A stretch of 31,479 bases of DNA from CAZGRP01 sp964527995 (lineage in GTDB: Bacteria; Zhuqueibacterota; Zhuqueibacteria; Oceanimicrobiales; CAZGRP01): positions 1 to 31,479 of the forward strand of contig CAZGRP010000050.1 in assembly GCA_964527995.1 (NCBI GenBank), given 5' to 3'. The notes beneath the pieces are model-generated. The model ran no database searches and was not told the origin of the DNA. It saw nothing but the letters and a program-made list of their open reading frames with translations. How positions within the stretch are numbered: position 1 is the stretch's first letter; every line of letters begins with the position of its first letter. Of the stretch, positions 1 to 9,377 are shown one piece after another. Made by a program: the position numbers and the translations under genes.

Positions 1-40
1 GAACGAGGGATGAAGCAGGCGGACTCGAGGCATGCTCCAC

Positions 41-727
41 ATGTCTGAATACCACGAATTCCAGAACATCAAAGCTTGCGTGTTCGACGCCTACGGCACG
101 CTGTTCGATGTGCATTCGGCGGTGGCGCGGCATCGCCACCGCCTGGGCGAGGCTGCCGAAGGGGTGGCGGCGGTGTGGAGGACCAAGCAGTTGGAATACA
201 CCTGGCTGCGCAGCCTGATGCGGCGGCATGCGGACTTCTGGCAGGTCACCCGCGATGCCCTGGATTATGCCCTCGAGGCTCATGACGTCGAGGACGAGAA
301 ACTGCGCGACGATCTGATGCAGGCCTATCTTCATCTGAACGCCTATGCCGAGGTGTCCGAAGCCCTGGGACGCCTGAAAGAGCAGGAGTTGCAGTTGTCG
401 ATTCTGTCCAACGGCACGCCGGCCATGCTCGATGCCGCCGTGAAGAGCAGCGGACTCCAGGACCTCATCGATCCTATCCTGTCGGTGGAGGCAGCGGGCG
501 TCTACAAGCCGGAACCGCGAGTTTACCAGCTTGCAGTGGACCGCCTCGGGGTTGAGGCGTGCGAGATCGTGTTCTTATCAGCCAACGCCTGGGATGTTGC
601 CGGGGCTGCGGCGTTCGGGCTACGGACGGTGTGGATCAACCGCTTCGGCCAGCGCCGCGAACGTCTGCCGTCTGGGCCGGAGATTGAACTGTCGTCGCTT
701 GCCGAACTGCCGCCCCTCTTCGGATGA
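41..727 (+). CDS. HAD-superfamily hydrolase, (S)-2-haloacid dehalogenase type II-like
   Basis: Predicted cytoplasmic hydrolase of 228 residues, the usual length for L-2-haloacid dehalogenases, which replace the halogen of short 2-haloacids with hydroxyl. The residues of that subfamily are visible: nucleophile Asp16 in FDAYGTLFD with Thr20, the block WRTKQLEYTWLRSLM typical of L-DEX enzymes, Ser123-Asn124 in LSNGT, Lys156 in YKPEPRVY, and the final SANAWDVAGA with Asn and Asp. I chose ATG 41 over ATG 32 because GAGG at 27-30 lies 10 nt upstream of it and only 1 nt before the other. The next gene, argF, starts 37 nt downstream. The family match is strong, but the true substrate is uncertain because many such genes sit in genomes with no known organohalide use. 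Confidence 0.85.
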   Translation: MSEYHEFQNIKACVFDAYGTLFDVHSAVARHRHRLGEAAEGVAAVWRTKQLEYTWLRSLMRRHADFWQVTRDALDYALEAHDVEDEKLRDDLMQAYLHLNAYAEVSEALGRLKEQELQLSILSNGTPAMLDAAVKSSGLQDLIDPILSVEAAGVYKPEPRVYQLAVDRLGVEACEIVFLSANAWDVAGAAAFGLRTVWINRFGQRRERLPSGPEIELSSLAELPPLFG

Positions 728-764
728 AGTAACCGTTTGCAAGGAAACGCAGAAAGGACCGTCT

Positions 765-1675
<911 letters not shown>

Positions 1676-1679
<4 letters not shown>

Positions 1680-2662
1680 CGGCCGGCGAAAAAGAGCTCC
1701 AGGTCGCCCGCTTCGAGCCGGGGCAAGACGCTCTCTGGGATGACTTCGTTTGGGGCGCCAACAACGGCACTCTTTTTCACACTCGCGCGTTTCTGAGCTA
1801 CCATCCGCCTGACCGTTTCCAGGACCACTCACTTCTGTTCTACAAAGGCGGCAGGCTGCTGGCGCTGTTGCCCGCGATCGAGCGCCAGGAAGAGTCGGGA
1901 CCGGAGCTGGTGTCTCACGCCGGCGCTTCGTTCGGTGGCTTCGTAGTGCGCTCACAGCTGTCCCTGCGCGATGCCTTCCGGCTGGTGGATGCCCTGGATG
2001 GTTACGCAGCCAACCACGGGCTGCGCCGGGTGGTGATGACGTTTCCGCCGCAGGTCTACCTGAACAGGCCGAGCAACTACCTCGATTTCGCCCTGCTTCA
2101 ACGTGGTTACGCCTACCAGAAGCGAGAGGTGTCGAGCGTCATCCCGCTCGATTTTCATGAACAGCACACTCTGGAAATCTTCAGCCCGGAGTCGCGCCGC
2201 GCTGTGCGCCGCGCCATGAAGCTGGGCGTGCGCAGCCTGCAATCCGAACGACTTGCCGACTTCTACGAGATCCTGCGCCGCAACCTCGGTCTGCGCCACG
2301 GGGTGCAGCCGACCCATACGCTCGACGAGCTGGTGCTGCTGAAGCGCATGTTCCCCGAGCGCATCCGTTTTTTCGAGGCACAGGTGGACGGTCGCATGAT
2401 TGCCGGCATCGTGCTGTTCGATGTCAATCCCAAGGCGGCACTGGCTTTCTATGTCAGCCACGACGAGGCGGCCCAGAACTATCGAGGCGTGAATCTTCTC
2501 TTCTACGAGGTGATTCGCTGGTCGATCCGCCGGCATTTCCAGTTCCTCGACTTCGGGATTTTCACGGTCGACATGGAACCGAACTGGGGGCTGGCGCACT
2601 TCAAGGAGACATTTGGAGCGCAGGGGATCTTTCGCGATACGCTGCACAAGGTGTTCCCGTAG
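1676..2662 (+). CDS. FemAB-like / GNAT-fold acyltransferase
   Basis: A 328-residue protein resembling the FemAB-like double-GNAT acyltransferases (acetyltransf_6 type). These include enzymes that add amino acids to peptidoglycan bridges and relatives found in exopolysaccharide loci. The recognisable parts are the N-terminal segment with GTLFHTRAFLSYH, the central stretch SPESRRAVRRAMKLGV, and the C-terminal half with GRMIAGIVLFD, NYRGVNLLFYEVIRW and FLDFGIFTVDMEPNWGLAHFK. There is no signal peptide or membrane segment. It starts inside the argF stop codon, and three glycosyltransferase genes follow, so a role in decorating a cell-surface glycan or lipid-linked precursor is plausible. The acyl donor and acceptor cannot be read from the sequence. 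Confidence 0.7.
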
Positions 2663-2688
2663 CCTATGGTGCGGCCACTCTGGGGAAC

Positions 2689-3801
2689 ATGAATATCCTG
2701 CACATCGCGCCTTTCAACACCGCCGGCGTGCCCATCACCCTGGTAAAGGCCGAGCGTGAGATTGGACACCACAGCCGCTTGATAACACTCGGGCACGACC
2801 GTCGCGACTACGAAGAAGACATCTGCCTGAACCTACCGCTGCTGGACTTCTGGCTCACCCGTGTCGCCAAACGTCTTTTCTCCAGTCCCGATAAACTGAA
2901 GGTCACCAACCGCCTTCCTCAACCGGCTTCGATCCCGATCGAATGGCATCCAAACAACGCTGCCGAGGATCTCTTGGTTCGCACGCGCGAGACGTTGTGG
3001 ACCAGACGAATCGCGGCGGCCATGGAGGAAGTGGATTTCTGGGAATTTGATCTCTACCAGCTCGACGGCGGCCTGGAGTTCTATCGCGATGGCCGCACGG
3101 TTCGGCGGCTCAAAGAGATGGGCAAGCGCATCATCTGCTGCTATACGGGCAGCGACCTGCGCACCCGCGGCATCATCCCGGTCATCGACCGCCTCTGCGA
3201 CGTACGTGTGACGGTCGAGTTCGACCACCTGCGGCTCCACCCGCGGATCCACCACGTTTTTTTTCCGTTCGATGTGCGCCGGTTTGAATTTTGCCCACCT
3301 GCCGGTGGCGAGACGGTGCGCATCGGCCATGCGCCGACCAACCGGGCCGCCAAAGGCAGCGACACCGTCATCCGTGTGGTCCGGGAGCTGGCCCAGAGCC
3401 ACCCGGTGGAGTTGGTGCTCATCGAGGGGTTGCCGTGGCGAGAGGCGATCCGGTTGAAGCGGAGCTGCCATATCTTTGTCGATCAGCTTGGCGACCTCGG
3501 CTATGGTATCAATTCGCTCGAAGCTCTGGCCATGGGAATTCCGACCTGCTCTTGCCTGGCGCCCGGCTTCGCGCAGCGCTATCCCGACCATCCCTTCGTC
3601 GTGGTCGACGAGGAAAACCTCCCGGAGCAACTCCTCCGGCTGATCGGCGACCCGGAACTGCGCCGGGCCATGGGAGTGGCAGGGCGTCGATGGGTGGAGC
3701 GAACCCACGACCCCCGGAGGATCGCGCGGCAAATTCACCGCCTGGCAGGGCTGGCAGGCGACGGGAAAGGGCCTGGCCATGCCGTCACCGGAGGGGAATG
3801 A
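2689..3801 (+). CDS. Glycosyltransferase, GT-B fold (GT4-like)
   Basis: A 370-residue GT-B-type glycosyltransferase, probably cytoplasmic and acting on a lipid-linked or surface-glycan precursor. The N-terminus MNILHIAPFNTAGVP matches the first beta strand and loop of GT4 enzymes. The C-terminal donor-binding half has GYGINSLEALAMGIPT followed by a loop ending in VVVDEENL, and a typical terminal helix with WVERTHDPRRIARQIHRL. The first Glu of the usual E-x7-E motif is replaced by Leu while the second (SLEA) is kept, so the donor site is atypical. Sequence GGGGAA lies directly before the ATG. The last codons and the 86-nt gap behind it touch a palindromic repeat. Sugar specificity is unknown. 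Confidence 0.75.
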   Translation: MNILHIAPFNTAGVPITLVKAEREIGHHSRLITLGHDRRDYEEDICLNLPLLDFWLTRVAKRLFSSPDKLKVTNRLPQPASIPIEWHPNNAAEDLLVRTRETLWTRRIAAAMEEVDFWEFDLYQLDGGLEFYRDGRTVRRLKEMGKRIICCYTGSDLRTRGIIPVIDRLCDVRVTVEFDHLRLHPRIHHVFFPFDVRRFEFCPPAGGETVRIGHAPTNRAAKGSDTVIRVVRELAQSHPVELVLIEGLPWREAIRLKRSCHIFVDQLGDLGYGINSLEALAMGIPTCSCLAPGFAQRYPDHPFVVVDEENLPEQLLRLIGDPELRRAMGVAGRRWVERTHDPRRIARQIHRLAGLAGDGKGPGHAVTGGE

Positions 3802-3804
3802 GTC

Positions 3805-3829
3805 ATGGATTCCCGCTTGCGCAGGGATG
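3805..3829. repeat. REP-like palindromic repeat, single copy
   Basis: A short imperfect stem-loop just behind the glycosyltransferase stop. ATTCCCGC and GCAGGGAT form the arms around a TTGC loop. It matches the hairpin at 16213-16232 at 16 of 20 positions, so the two belong to one intergenic repeat family, resembling the scattered ATTCCCGC...GCGGGAAT repeats seen in many proteobacterial-type genomes. A second small hairpin (TGGAGAAA / TTTTCCA, 3831-3850) follows. There is no T-run, so it is not a clear terminator. Confidence 0.5.
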
Positions 3830-3887
3830 GTGGAGAAAGTACATTTTCCACATGCTTCTCTTGATCCACAGGTGGGAGACCGATTAG

Positions 3888-5012
3888 ATGTCGCCCCGAC
3901 TTCGCGTCGCTTTTGCCAACTCGATTCAGATGTTCGCCGGCGGCGAGGTGTGGATGCTGACGACCCTCAAGGCGCTGCGCCAGCGAGGTCATCGCTGCGT
4001 TCTCATCTGCAGGCCGGGCACCGAGCTGGAACGACGCGGCCTGGCGGCCGGATTGGTGGTGGAGACGGTGCGGTTTCGCGGTGATCTGGACCCGCTGACC
4101 ATCCTGCGTCTGGAGTCGATTTTCAGGAAGCACAGCACGCAGGTCGTGCTTACCAACATGGACAAGGAGCTGCGGTTATGCGGACTGGCCGCCCGACTGG
4201 CTGGTGTGCCAGTAGTGATCCCGCGGCGAGGCATCGATTATCCGCTCAAGGACACGTGGCGCTACCGCTTTGCCTACAACGTGCTCGCTTCCAGGGTGAT
4301 TGCCAACTCTCAGGCGACTCGCCGGGCTCTGCTTCGGCGCGCCCCATGGCTCGAGCCGTCACGGGTGGAGGTCGTCTACAATGGCATCGACCTCGCCGAC
4401 TTCGAGGCGAATGGTGCCGGCACCCTGCGGCGGAGATTGGGTCTGGATGCCTCCGTTCCCGTGATCGGCTTTGTCGGTCAGCTCGACGAGCGCAAAGGTG
4501 TTGACGACTTGCTGCAGGCGTTTGTGCACGTGCGCAGGCGCCTACCCGATGCTCACCTGCTGTGGGCCGGTAGAGGAACGCTGGAATCGAGGATCCGGCG
4601 ATTCGCAGCGGAACACGGCCTCGAAGGCGCCTTTCACCTTCTCGGCTTCCGCGACGATGTAGGAGCAGTCATGCAGACCATCGATGTTCTCGCCCTGCCA
4701 TCGCGCTGGGAGGGGTTCGGCATTGTACTGATCGAGGCCATGGCGTGCGCCACACCGGTGGTTGCAACCGACACCAGCAGCATTCCCGAGGTCGTCGTGG
4801 ACGGGAAAACCGGCTTCCTGGTGCCGCCGGGGCGGCCGGAACTCCTGGCGGAGCGACTGGTTCAAGTGTTAACCCATCGCGACATCGCCGAGACCCTGGG
4901 GCAGCAGGGGAGAGCACTCGTGGCCGAACGCTTCACGGTCGACAGGATGGTTGACCAGATCGAAAGGATTTTCACTCAAGCACTGCACCAGAGGCAGGGG
5001 AGGTTGACGTGA
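3888..5012 (+). CDS. Glycosyltransferase family 4
   Basis: A 374-residue retaining GT4 enzyme (group 1, GT-B fold) that transfers a nucleotide-activated sugar, probably in surface-glycan assembly at the cytoplasmic face. The N-terminal domain contains AGGEVWMLTTLKALRQRGH. The C-terminal domain shows VIGFVGQLDERKGVDDLL, the DVLALPSRWEGFGIVLIEAMACATPVV block with both Glu of the E-x7-E motif, and GKTGFLVPPGRPELLAE. It starts with ATG 3888, with a GGTGGGAGA stretch upstream. Its stop overlaps the GTG start of the GT9 gene by 4 bp, implying coupled translation. The sugar donor cannot be decided. Confidence 0.88.
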   Translation: MSPRLRVAFANSIQMFAGGEVWMLTTLKALRQRGHRCVLICRPGTELERRGLAAGLVVETVRFRGDLDPLTILRLESIFRKHSTQVVLTNMDKELRLCGLAARLAGVPVVIPRRGIDYPLKDTWRYRFAYNVLASRVIANSQATRRALLRRAPWLEPSRVEVVYNGIDLADFEANGAGTLRRRLGLDASVPVIGFVGQLDERKGVDDLLQAFVHVRRRLPDAHLLWAGRGTLESRIRRFAAEHGLEGAFHLLGFRDDVGAVMQTIDVLALPSRWEGFGIVLIEAMACATPVVATDTSSIPEVVVDGKTGFLVPPGRPELLAERLVQVLTHRDIAETLGQQGRALVAERFTVDRMVDQIERIFTQALHQRQGRLT

Positions 5013-6298
5013 AGGTGTGGAACTCGGTGGAGCAGTTCTTCAAGCGCAATGGGATGTGGCTGCTGGAGAAGATCTTCTCCAAGCGCGTCATGCGGCCCTC
5101 GTATGTCAACTTCGGCAAGATCCGCCGTATCCTGGTTGTCCGGCAGCACGACCAGCTCGGCGATTTTCTTCTCTCGAGCCCTGTCTTCCGGGCTCTGCGC
5201 GAACATTTTCCCGAAGCTCATATCACGGCCCTGGTGCGCAGCTACGTTGCACCTGTCGTCGAAAACAACCCCTATGTCGACGAGGTGCTCGTCTTCCAGG
5301 AGAACGGCAGTCGTTGGAGTCCTCGGAAGCTGAGGAACTTCTGGAGAGGGCTGCGCAACGGCTACGACCTGGCGGTGGTGATCAATACCGTCTCTCACTC
5401 GCTCACCAGCGATCTTCTGGCGCACTTCTCTGGCGCTCGCTATGTGCTGGGGCCCGAGGATCGGGTTTTCCCAGGCTGCCGGCGCAATTTCTTCTACAAT
5501 CTGATCTCCCCGTGCTGGCCGGGAGAGCGCCATCAGACCGAGCGCAGCCTCGACATCGTGCGCTATCTGGGCGTGACCACGGCCGACAGGGCCGAGGTGT
5601 TGGGATTGACCGAAGACGAACACGATTGGGCCCGGCAGTTTCTCGCCGAGCACGGTGTCGGCGAGCAGGATCTTGTGGTGAGCTGCCACATCGGCGCCGG
5701 CAAACGGGACAACCGATGGCCGGTGGAGAGTTTCGCAGAAGTGGCCAATGAAGTGAACCGCAGGTTCGAAGCCGAGGTGCTGGTTTCGTGGGGTCCGGAT
5801 GAAGACGATCTTGGGGAAGAGTTTCTGTCCCTGGTGGATTTCGAGCCGATCCGCGCCTATGGCCTCACTCTCCGCCAGCTCGCAGCCTTGATCGCGCAAT
5901 CGAATGTCTATTTTGGCAGCGACACGGGAATCCTGCATCTTGCAGCCGCCGTCGACGTGCCCGTCGTCGCTATCTTCGGGCCGACCGATCCTGATACCTG
6001 GCTGCCGGTGGCCGAGAAGGTCGTTGCTCTCCGGGGTGCCGACGGTCGCTGCCAGTCGGTGACGGCAACACAGGTTCTGGAGAAGGTGAACGAGCTCATC
6101 ACCCTGTACACCGAGTTTCCGGAACTGACAGAGACAAGTGAGATGTTAGAGTCGGCTGAGCCTTTCGAGGAAGGGGAGGAACTGCCCGAGTTTGACATCA
6201 CCGAGGATGCGCTGCAACAATATCTCGAGTTGCTCGAAAGGTTCGAAAGCCGGGAGGAGGGATCTCGGGAAAAGCCCCAGGTGCAGCAACGTTCGTAG
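5009..6298 (+). CDS. Glycosyltransferase family 9 (heptosyltransferase-like) with acidic C-terminal tail
   Basis: A 429-residue GT9-family enzyme. Characterised members add ADP-heptose to the lipopolysaccharide inner core on the cytoplasmic side of the inner membrane. Hallmarks are the N-terminal ILVVRQHDQLGDFLLSSPVFRALREHFPEA, the central VVSCHIGAGKRDNRWPVESFAEVANE, and the donor-site block FGSDTGILHLAAAVDVPVVAIFGPTDPDTW. It starts with GTG 5009, overlapping the previous stop. Family members are usually about 340-370 residues. This one carries roughly 65 extra C-terminal residues that are very rich in Glu (SAEPFEEGEELPEFD and onward) and probably form an acidic, partly helical tail. Heptose specificity is inference from the family; other GT9 enzymes use different sugars. 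Confidence 0.85.
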   Translation: MKVWNSVEQFFKRNGMWLLEKIFSKRVMRPSYVNFGKIRRILVVRQHDQLGDFLLSSPVFRALREHFPEAHITALVRSYVAPVVENNPYVDEVLVFQENGSRWSPRKLRNFWRGLRNGYDLAVVINTVSHSLTSDLLAHFSGARYVLGPEDRVFPGCRRNFFYNLISPCWPGERHQTERSLDIVRYLGVTTADRAEVLGLTEDEHDWARQFLAEHGVGEQDLVVSCHIGAGKRDNRWPVESFAEVANEVNRRFEAEVLVSWGPDEDDLGEEFLSLVDFEPIRAYGLTLRQLAALIAQSNVYFGSDTGILHLAAAVDVPVVAIFGPTDPDTWLPVAEKVVALRGADGRCQSVTATQVLEKVNELITLYTEFPELTETSEMLESAEPFEEGEELPEFDITEDALQQYLELLERFESREEGSREKPQVQQRS

Positions 6299-6365
6299 AA
6301 CCATTTCGGCCCCTCCGTCGTCTTACTAAACGATTTTTCTTACTACCACAGTCGCGGTCGCCCAA

Positions 6366-6396
6366 GGGTGGCCTCGGCAGTTTCTGCAAACCACCC
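6366..6396 (+). promoter_or_regulatory. Nested stem-loop in leader of efflux operon
   Basis: In the 121-nt gap before the first membrane-fusion protein, GGGTGG (6366-6371) pairs with CCACCC (6391-6396). Inside it GCAG (6377-6380) pairs with CTGC (6384-6387) around TTT. No T-run follows, so it is more likely a leader structure than a terminator. AGAGGAA, the ribosome site of the next gene, begins about 12 nt after it. A regulatory role is inference only. Confidence 0.35.
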
Positions 6397-6419
6397 CTCA
6401 GCAGTCGCAGAGGAACCAG

Positions 6420-8054
6420 ATGCACAGGCCGGCCAGGCGTTGGCTTTGGAGAGTAGGGGGCGCCGCTGGCGCCCTGTTTCTTTTGTGGCTGATGCTGCCT
6501 GCTTCCACCTCGGCACCGGTCCGCTATGAAGAAGTGCGGCGCGGCGATCTTGTCGTCGAACTCGTGGAGAGCGGCGAAATCCGCGCGGTACATGCCCAGA
6601 CCGTCGCAGCCCCCTTCGAATGGCGCGCCGATTTGCAGATCATCGACATGGTTCCCGAGGGAAGCATGGTCCAGAAAGGGGACTTTCTGGTTCAGTTGGA
6701 CACTGGTTTCCTCGAACGCGAGCTGGAAGACACGCAATCTCAACTGGAGAGCGATCTGGCCGAGCTACGGCGTGTCACCGCCGAGCAGAAGTCGCGGCGT
6801 GGGGCCCTGCAAAATGCACTGACCACTGCCAGCCTTGCTCGAGATCAGGCGAAGCTCCAGCTCGAAAAGTTACGGTTCGAGTCGGCGGCGCGCAGGGAAG
6901 AAGCGCGTCTGGCCCTGGAGAAGGCCATCATCGCCCTCGAGGAGGCCCGCGCAAAGCTGGCGGCCCAGCGCATCCTCGACTCGCTGGAAACAAACAAGGT
7001 CCAGCTCAAGATCGACAGAGGCCGCGGACGCGTGAGAGAGGTAAAACGCCAGATCGAGGCCCTGACGCTGCGGGCGCCGCTGTCCGGTCTGGTGGTCTAC
7101 CACGAACGCCGGAGGGGTGGTTCGAGCAGCAAACCGAAAGTCGGAGAGAAGGTCAACCCCGGGCAGGCCATCATCGATATCCCGGATCTCTCCCTGATGG
7201 AGGTGGTGTTCCGGGTGAATGAAGTGGATCGCGAAAAGGTGCGTGAAGGGTTGCCCGCGAAAGTGACGCTGGAAGCTTTCCCGAGTCGCACCTTCGCCGC
7301 CACTGTCGACCGGATTGCCCGTCTGGCGGAGCGCAAGTCCTACAACTCCCAGGTCAAGGAATTTGAAGTCCATGCCACCATCGAGGGCACCGACCCGCTA
7401 CTGAAACCGGGCATGACAGCGCAGGTCCGTATGCAGCTCACCACATTGCAGGACACAACCCTGGTCCCGCTCACCGCGGTTTTCGAAAAAGACGGTCGTC
7501 CTGTCGTCTTTCCCAAATCCAGATGGCCCAAGCCTTTGCCCGTGAAGCTGGTTCTTCGCGACGACCTGTTCGCCGCCGCAACGGATGTGGAAGCGGGGAT
7601 GCTGCTTGCAACATCTCCACCATCGGGGGCGAAGGGTATCCACGCCCTGGGCTACGCCGGCTACCAGCGCTACCTGGAAATTCGCGAGAGAGAATATCAA
7701 CGCCATTTTCAAGAGTTGGAGCGGCGTGGCATCACGTTCGACTACACTACTTTCCGGGAGAAAGGCAAGGCCGGGTTGAAGCCTCCAGCATCAGCTCGCG
7801 AGTCGGGGCCCCGGATTGAAGGCGGCACCGTTGTTCTGCCCGGCGGGCGCAGGATTCAACTGCCACCCGGCGTGGCGAAGAAACTCGGACAGGGCGGCAA
7901 CGCCACCCTGCGGATGAGGGTTTTGGGCACCGATTCAACCGGCGCGAGCAAGTCGGTGATACCAGGCGTCGGCGGTAAGGGCCGGGCTGTGCGCTCGAAG
8001 GAGGGAAACAGAATGCCAATCGACTCGTCGAAGGCCAGGGGGCAGCAACGATGA
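6420..8054 (+). CDS. HlyD/MacA-type membrane-fusion protein with long C-terminal extension
   Basis: A 544-residue periplasmic adaptor of a tripartite efflux or secretion pump, bridging an inner-membrane transporter and a TolC channel. One N-terminal membrane anchor (about residues 8-27) is followed by a first lipoyl half with VPEGSMVQKGDFLVQLDT, a long coiled-coil hairpin (about 97-214), the second lipoyl half LTLRAPLSGLVVY, and beta-barrel segments ending in PLLKPGMTAQVRM. After the conserved LVPLTAVFEKDGRPVVF (around 363) it runs on for about 180 residues, roughly 100 more than its neighbour. That tail contains a charged helix (YLEIREREYQRHFQELERRG) and a Gly-rich basic part. The start follows AGAGGAA. 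The stop overlaps the next start by 4 bp (ATGA). The cargo is unknown. Confidence 0.85.
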   Translation: MHRPARRWLWRVGGAAGALFLLWLMLPASTSAPVRYEEVRRGDLVVELVESGEIRAVHAQTVAAPFEWRADLQIIDMVPEGSMVQKGDFLVQLDTGFLERELEDTQSQLESDLAELRRVTAEQKSRRGALQNALTTASLARDQAKLQLEKLRFESAARREEARLALEKAIIALEEARAKLAAQRILDSLETNKVQLKIDRGRGRVREVKRQIEALTLRAPLSGLVVYHERRRGGSSSKPKVGEKVNPGQAIIDIPDLSLMEVVFRVNEVDREKVREGLPAKVTLEAFPSRTFAATVDRIARLAERKSYNSQVKEFEVHATIEGTDPLLKPGMTAQVRMQLTTLQDTTLVPLTAVFEKDGRPVVFPKSRWPKPLPVKLVLRDDLFAAATDVEAGMLLATSPPSGAKGIHALGYAGYQRYLEIREREYQRHFQELERRGITFDYTTFREKGKAGLKPPASARESGPRIEGGTVVLPGGRRIQLPPGVAKKLGQGGNATLRMRVLGTDSTGASKSVIPGVGGKGRAVRSKEGNRMPIDSSKARGQQR

Positions 8055-9355
8055 AGTTAGATGCGATTCCCAGGCGGTGGCGATGGCTGGGTGCCATCGC
8101 GGCGGCGCTGATCGTTGTGGTCCTTTGGGGTGTGGGTGGATCGAGCCCGGAGATCGCCACCTACGAGGTGAAGCGCGGGGAGTTTCTCATCGACGTTCGG
8201 GCCCGCGGGGAGCTCAAGGCACTCAAATCGCGTTCCGTGTCGCGACCACGGATCCGCTGGTCGCGCAGTCAGATTGTGCGCATGGCGCCCGAGGGCAGCA
8301 TCGTCAAGGCTGGGGATTTTCTCATCCAGTTCGACACCAGCGAGTCGGCCCGCCGGGTGGAAGAGAAACGCAACGAGCTACTCAACGCCAAGACCGAGTT
8401 GGAGAGCCAGAAGGCCAGCATGGCTTCGCGCATGGCCGAACTCGAGAGTCAGTTGCGCAACCAGGAATACTCCTACCAGCAGGCGAAGATCCGCTACGAG
8501 CAGATGAAATACGAGGCGGAGATCCGCCGTCGAGAACAGGAGCTGGAGCTGAAAAAGGCGGAGCTGGCGCTGCAGCAGGCGCGCGACAAGATCGAGTCGC
8601 AGAAGGTGATCGACGAGGCCAACCTGCGCAAAGCACAACTCAAGGTGAAGCAAGCGGAGCTGGAATTGCAGAAGGCCGAGGAGGAGCTGGCGTCGCAGAC
8701 CCTGCGTGCCCCGATCGGTGGGCTGGTGGTCTACAAGGAGATCTGGGGGCCGAGCGGACGCGCCAAGGTGAAAGTCGGTGACACTCCCTGGCCCGGAATG
8801 GAACTCATCGAGATCCCCGACCTGTCGGTGATGCAGGTGAAGACGAAGGTCAACGAGGTCGACATAAACCGGGTTGCCGTTGGCCAGCAGGTGATCATCC
8901 AGGTGGATGCCCTGCCAGGGGAAACCTTCTACGGCAAGGTCACTCAGGTGGCCACGCTGGCCAGGCGCGAGCGCGACTCGAACGTCAAGACGTTCGATGT
9001 CGACGTGACCATCGACGGCTCGGACGACCGCCTGCGCCCCGGCATGACGGCCAACTGCCAGATCATCACCGACCGTCTCACCGACGTGATCTACGTGCCT
9101 CTCGAAGCCGTGTTCGAGAAAGAAAGCAAGACGGTCAGCTTCGTGATGGACGGTCACCCGAAGATGCGCGAGGTCAAGGTAGGCCCGAAGAACTCCGACT
9201 TTGTCGTGATCGAAGATGGGCTGCGGGAGGGAGAGAGGGTGACCTTGCGCGACCCGACCCTGCCCCTCGAGGAGGTCGGCGGGCAGCCACCGGTGCAGAC
9301 GAAAAAGAAGAAAAAGTCGCAGGGCGGTGAAGAGCGCATGATCATCATCGGTTAG
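8051..9355 (+). CDS. HlyD/MacA-type membrane-fusion protein, second copy
   Basis: A 434-residue periplasmic adaptor and paralogue of the preceding protein, with the same architecture: N-terminal anchor (about residues 13-28), lipoyl half with APEGSIVKAGDFLIQFDTS, a very charged coiled-coil hairpin (about 97-215), LRAPIGGLVVYKE, then beta-barrel segments with RLRPGMTANCQI and VPLEAVFEKE. It lacks the long tail of the first copy and ends in a Lys-rich stretch (KKKKK near residue 420). Its ATG overlaps the stop of the first copy. Two different adaptors in series before one permease suggests a mixed hexamer or alternative pumps; which one cannot be told from the sequence. Confidence 0.88.
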   Translation: MKLDAIPRRWRWLGAIAAALIVVVLWGVGGSSPEIATYEVKRGEFLIDVRARGELKALKSRSVSRPRIRWSRSQIVRMAPEGSIVKAGDFLIQFDTSESARRVEEKRNELLNAKTELESQKASMASRMAELESQLRNQEYSYQQAKIRYEQMKYEAEIRRREQELELKKAELALQQARDKIESQKVIDEANLRKAQLKVKQAELELQKAEEELASQTLRAPIGGLVVYKEIWGPSGRAKVKVGDTPWPGMELIEIPDLSVMQVKTKVNEVDINRVAVGQQVIIQVDALPGETFYGKVTQVATLARRERDSNVKTFDVDVTIDGSDDRLRPGMTANCQIITDRLTDVIYVPLEAVFEKESKTVSFVMDGHPKMREVKVGPKNSDFVVIEDGLREGERVTLRDPTLPLEEVGGQPPVQTKKKKKSQGGEERMIIIG

Positions 9356-9377
9356 ATCGTTTCGCCGGATATCGATT

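Noticed and set aside
531..764. N-terminal extension of argF
   Set aside because: It overlaps the HAD gene in another frame, is Arg/Cys/Pro-rich and unlike the family; GTG 765 with a ribosome site is the better start.
6366..6396. Terminator behind the GT9 gene
   Set aside because: The stem-loop lacks a T-run; the T-rich stretch at 6333-6340 lies before it, not after.
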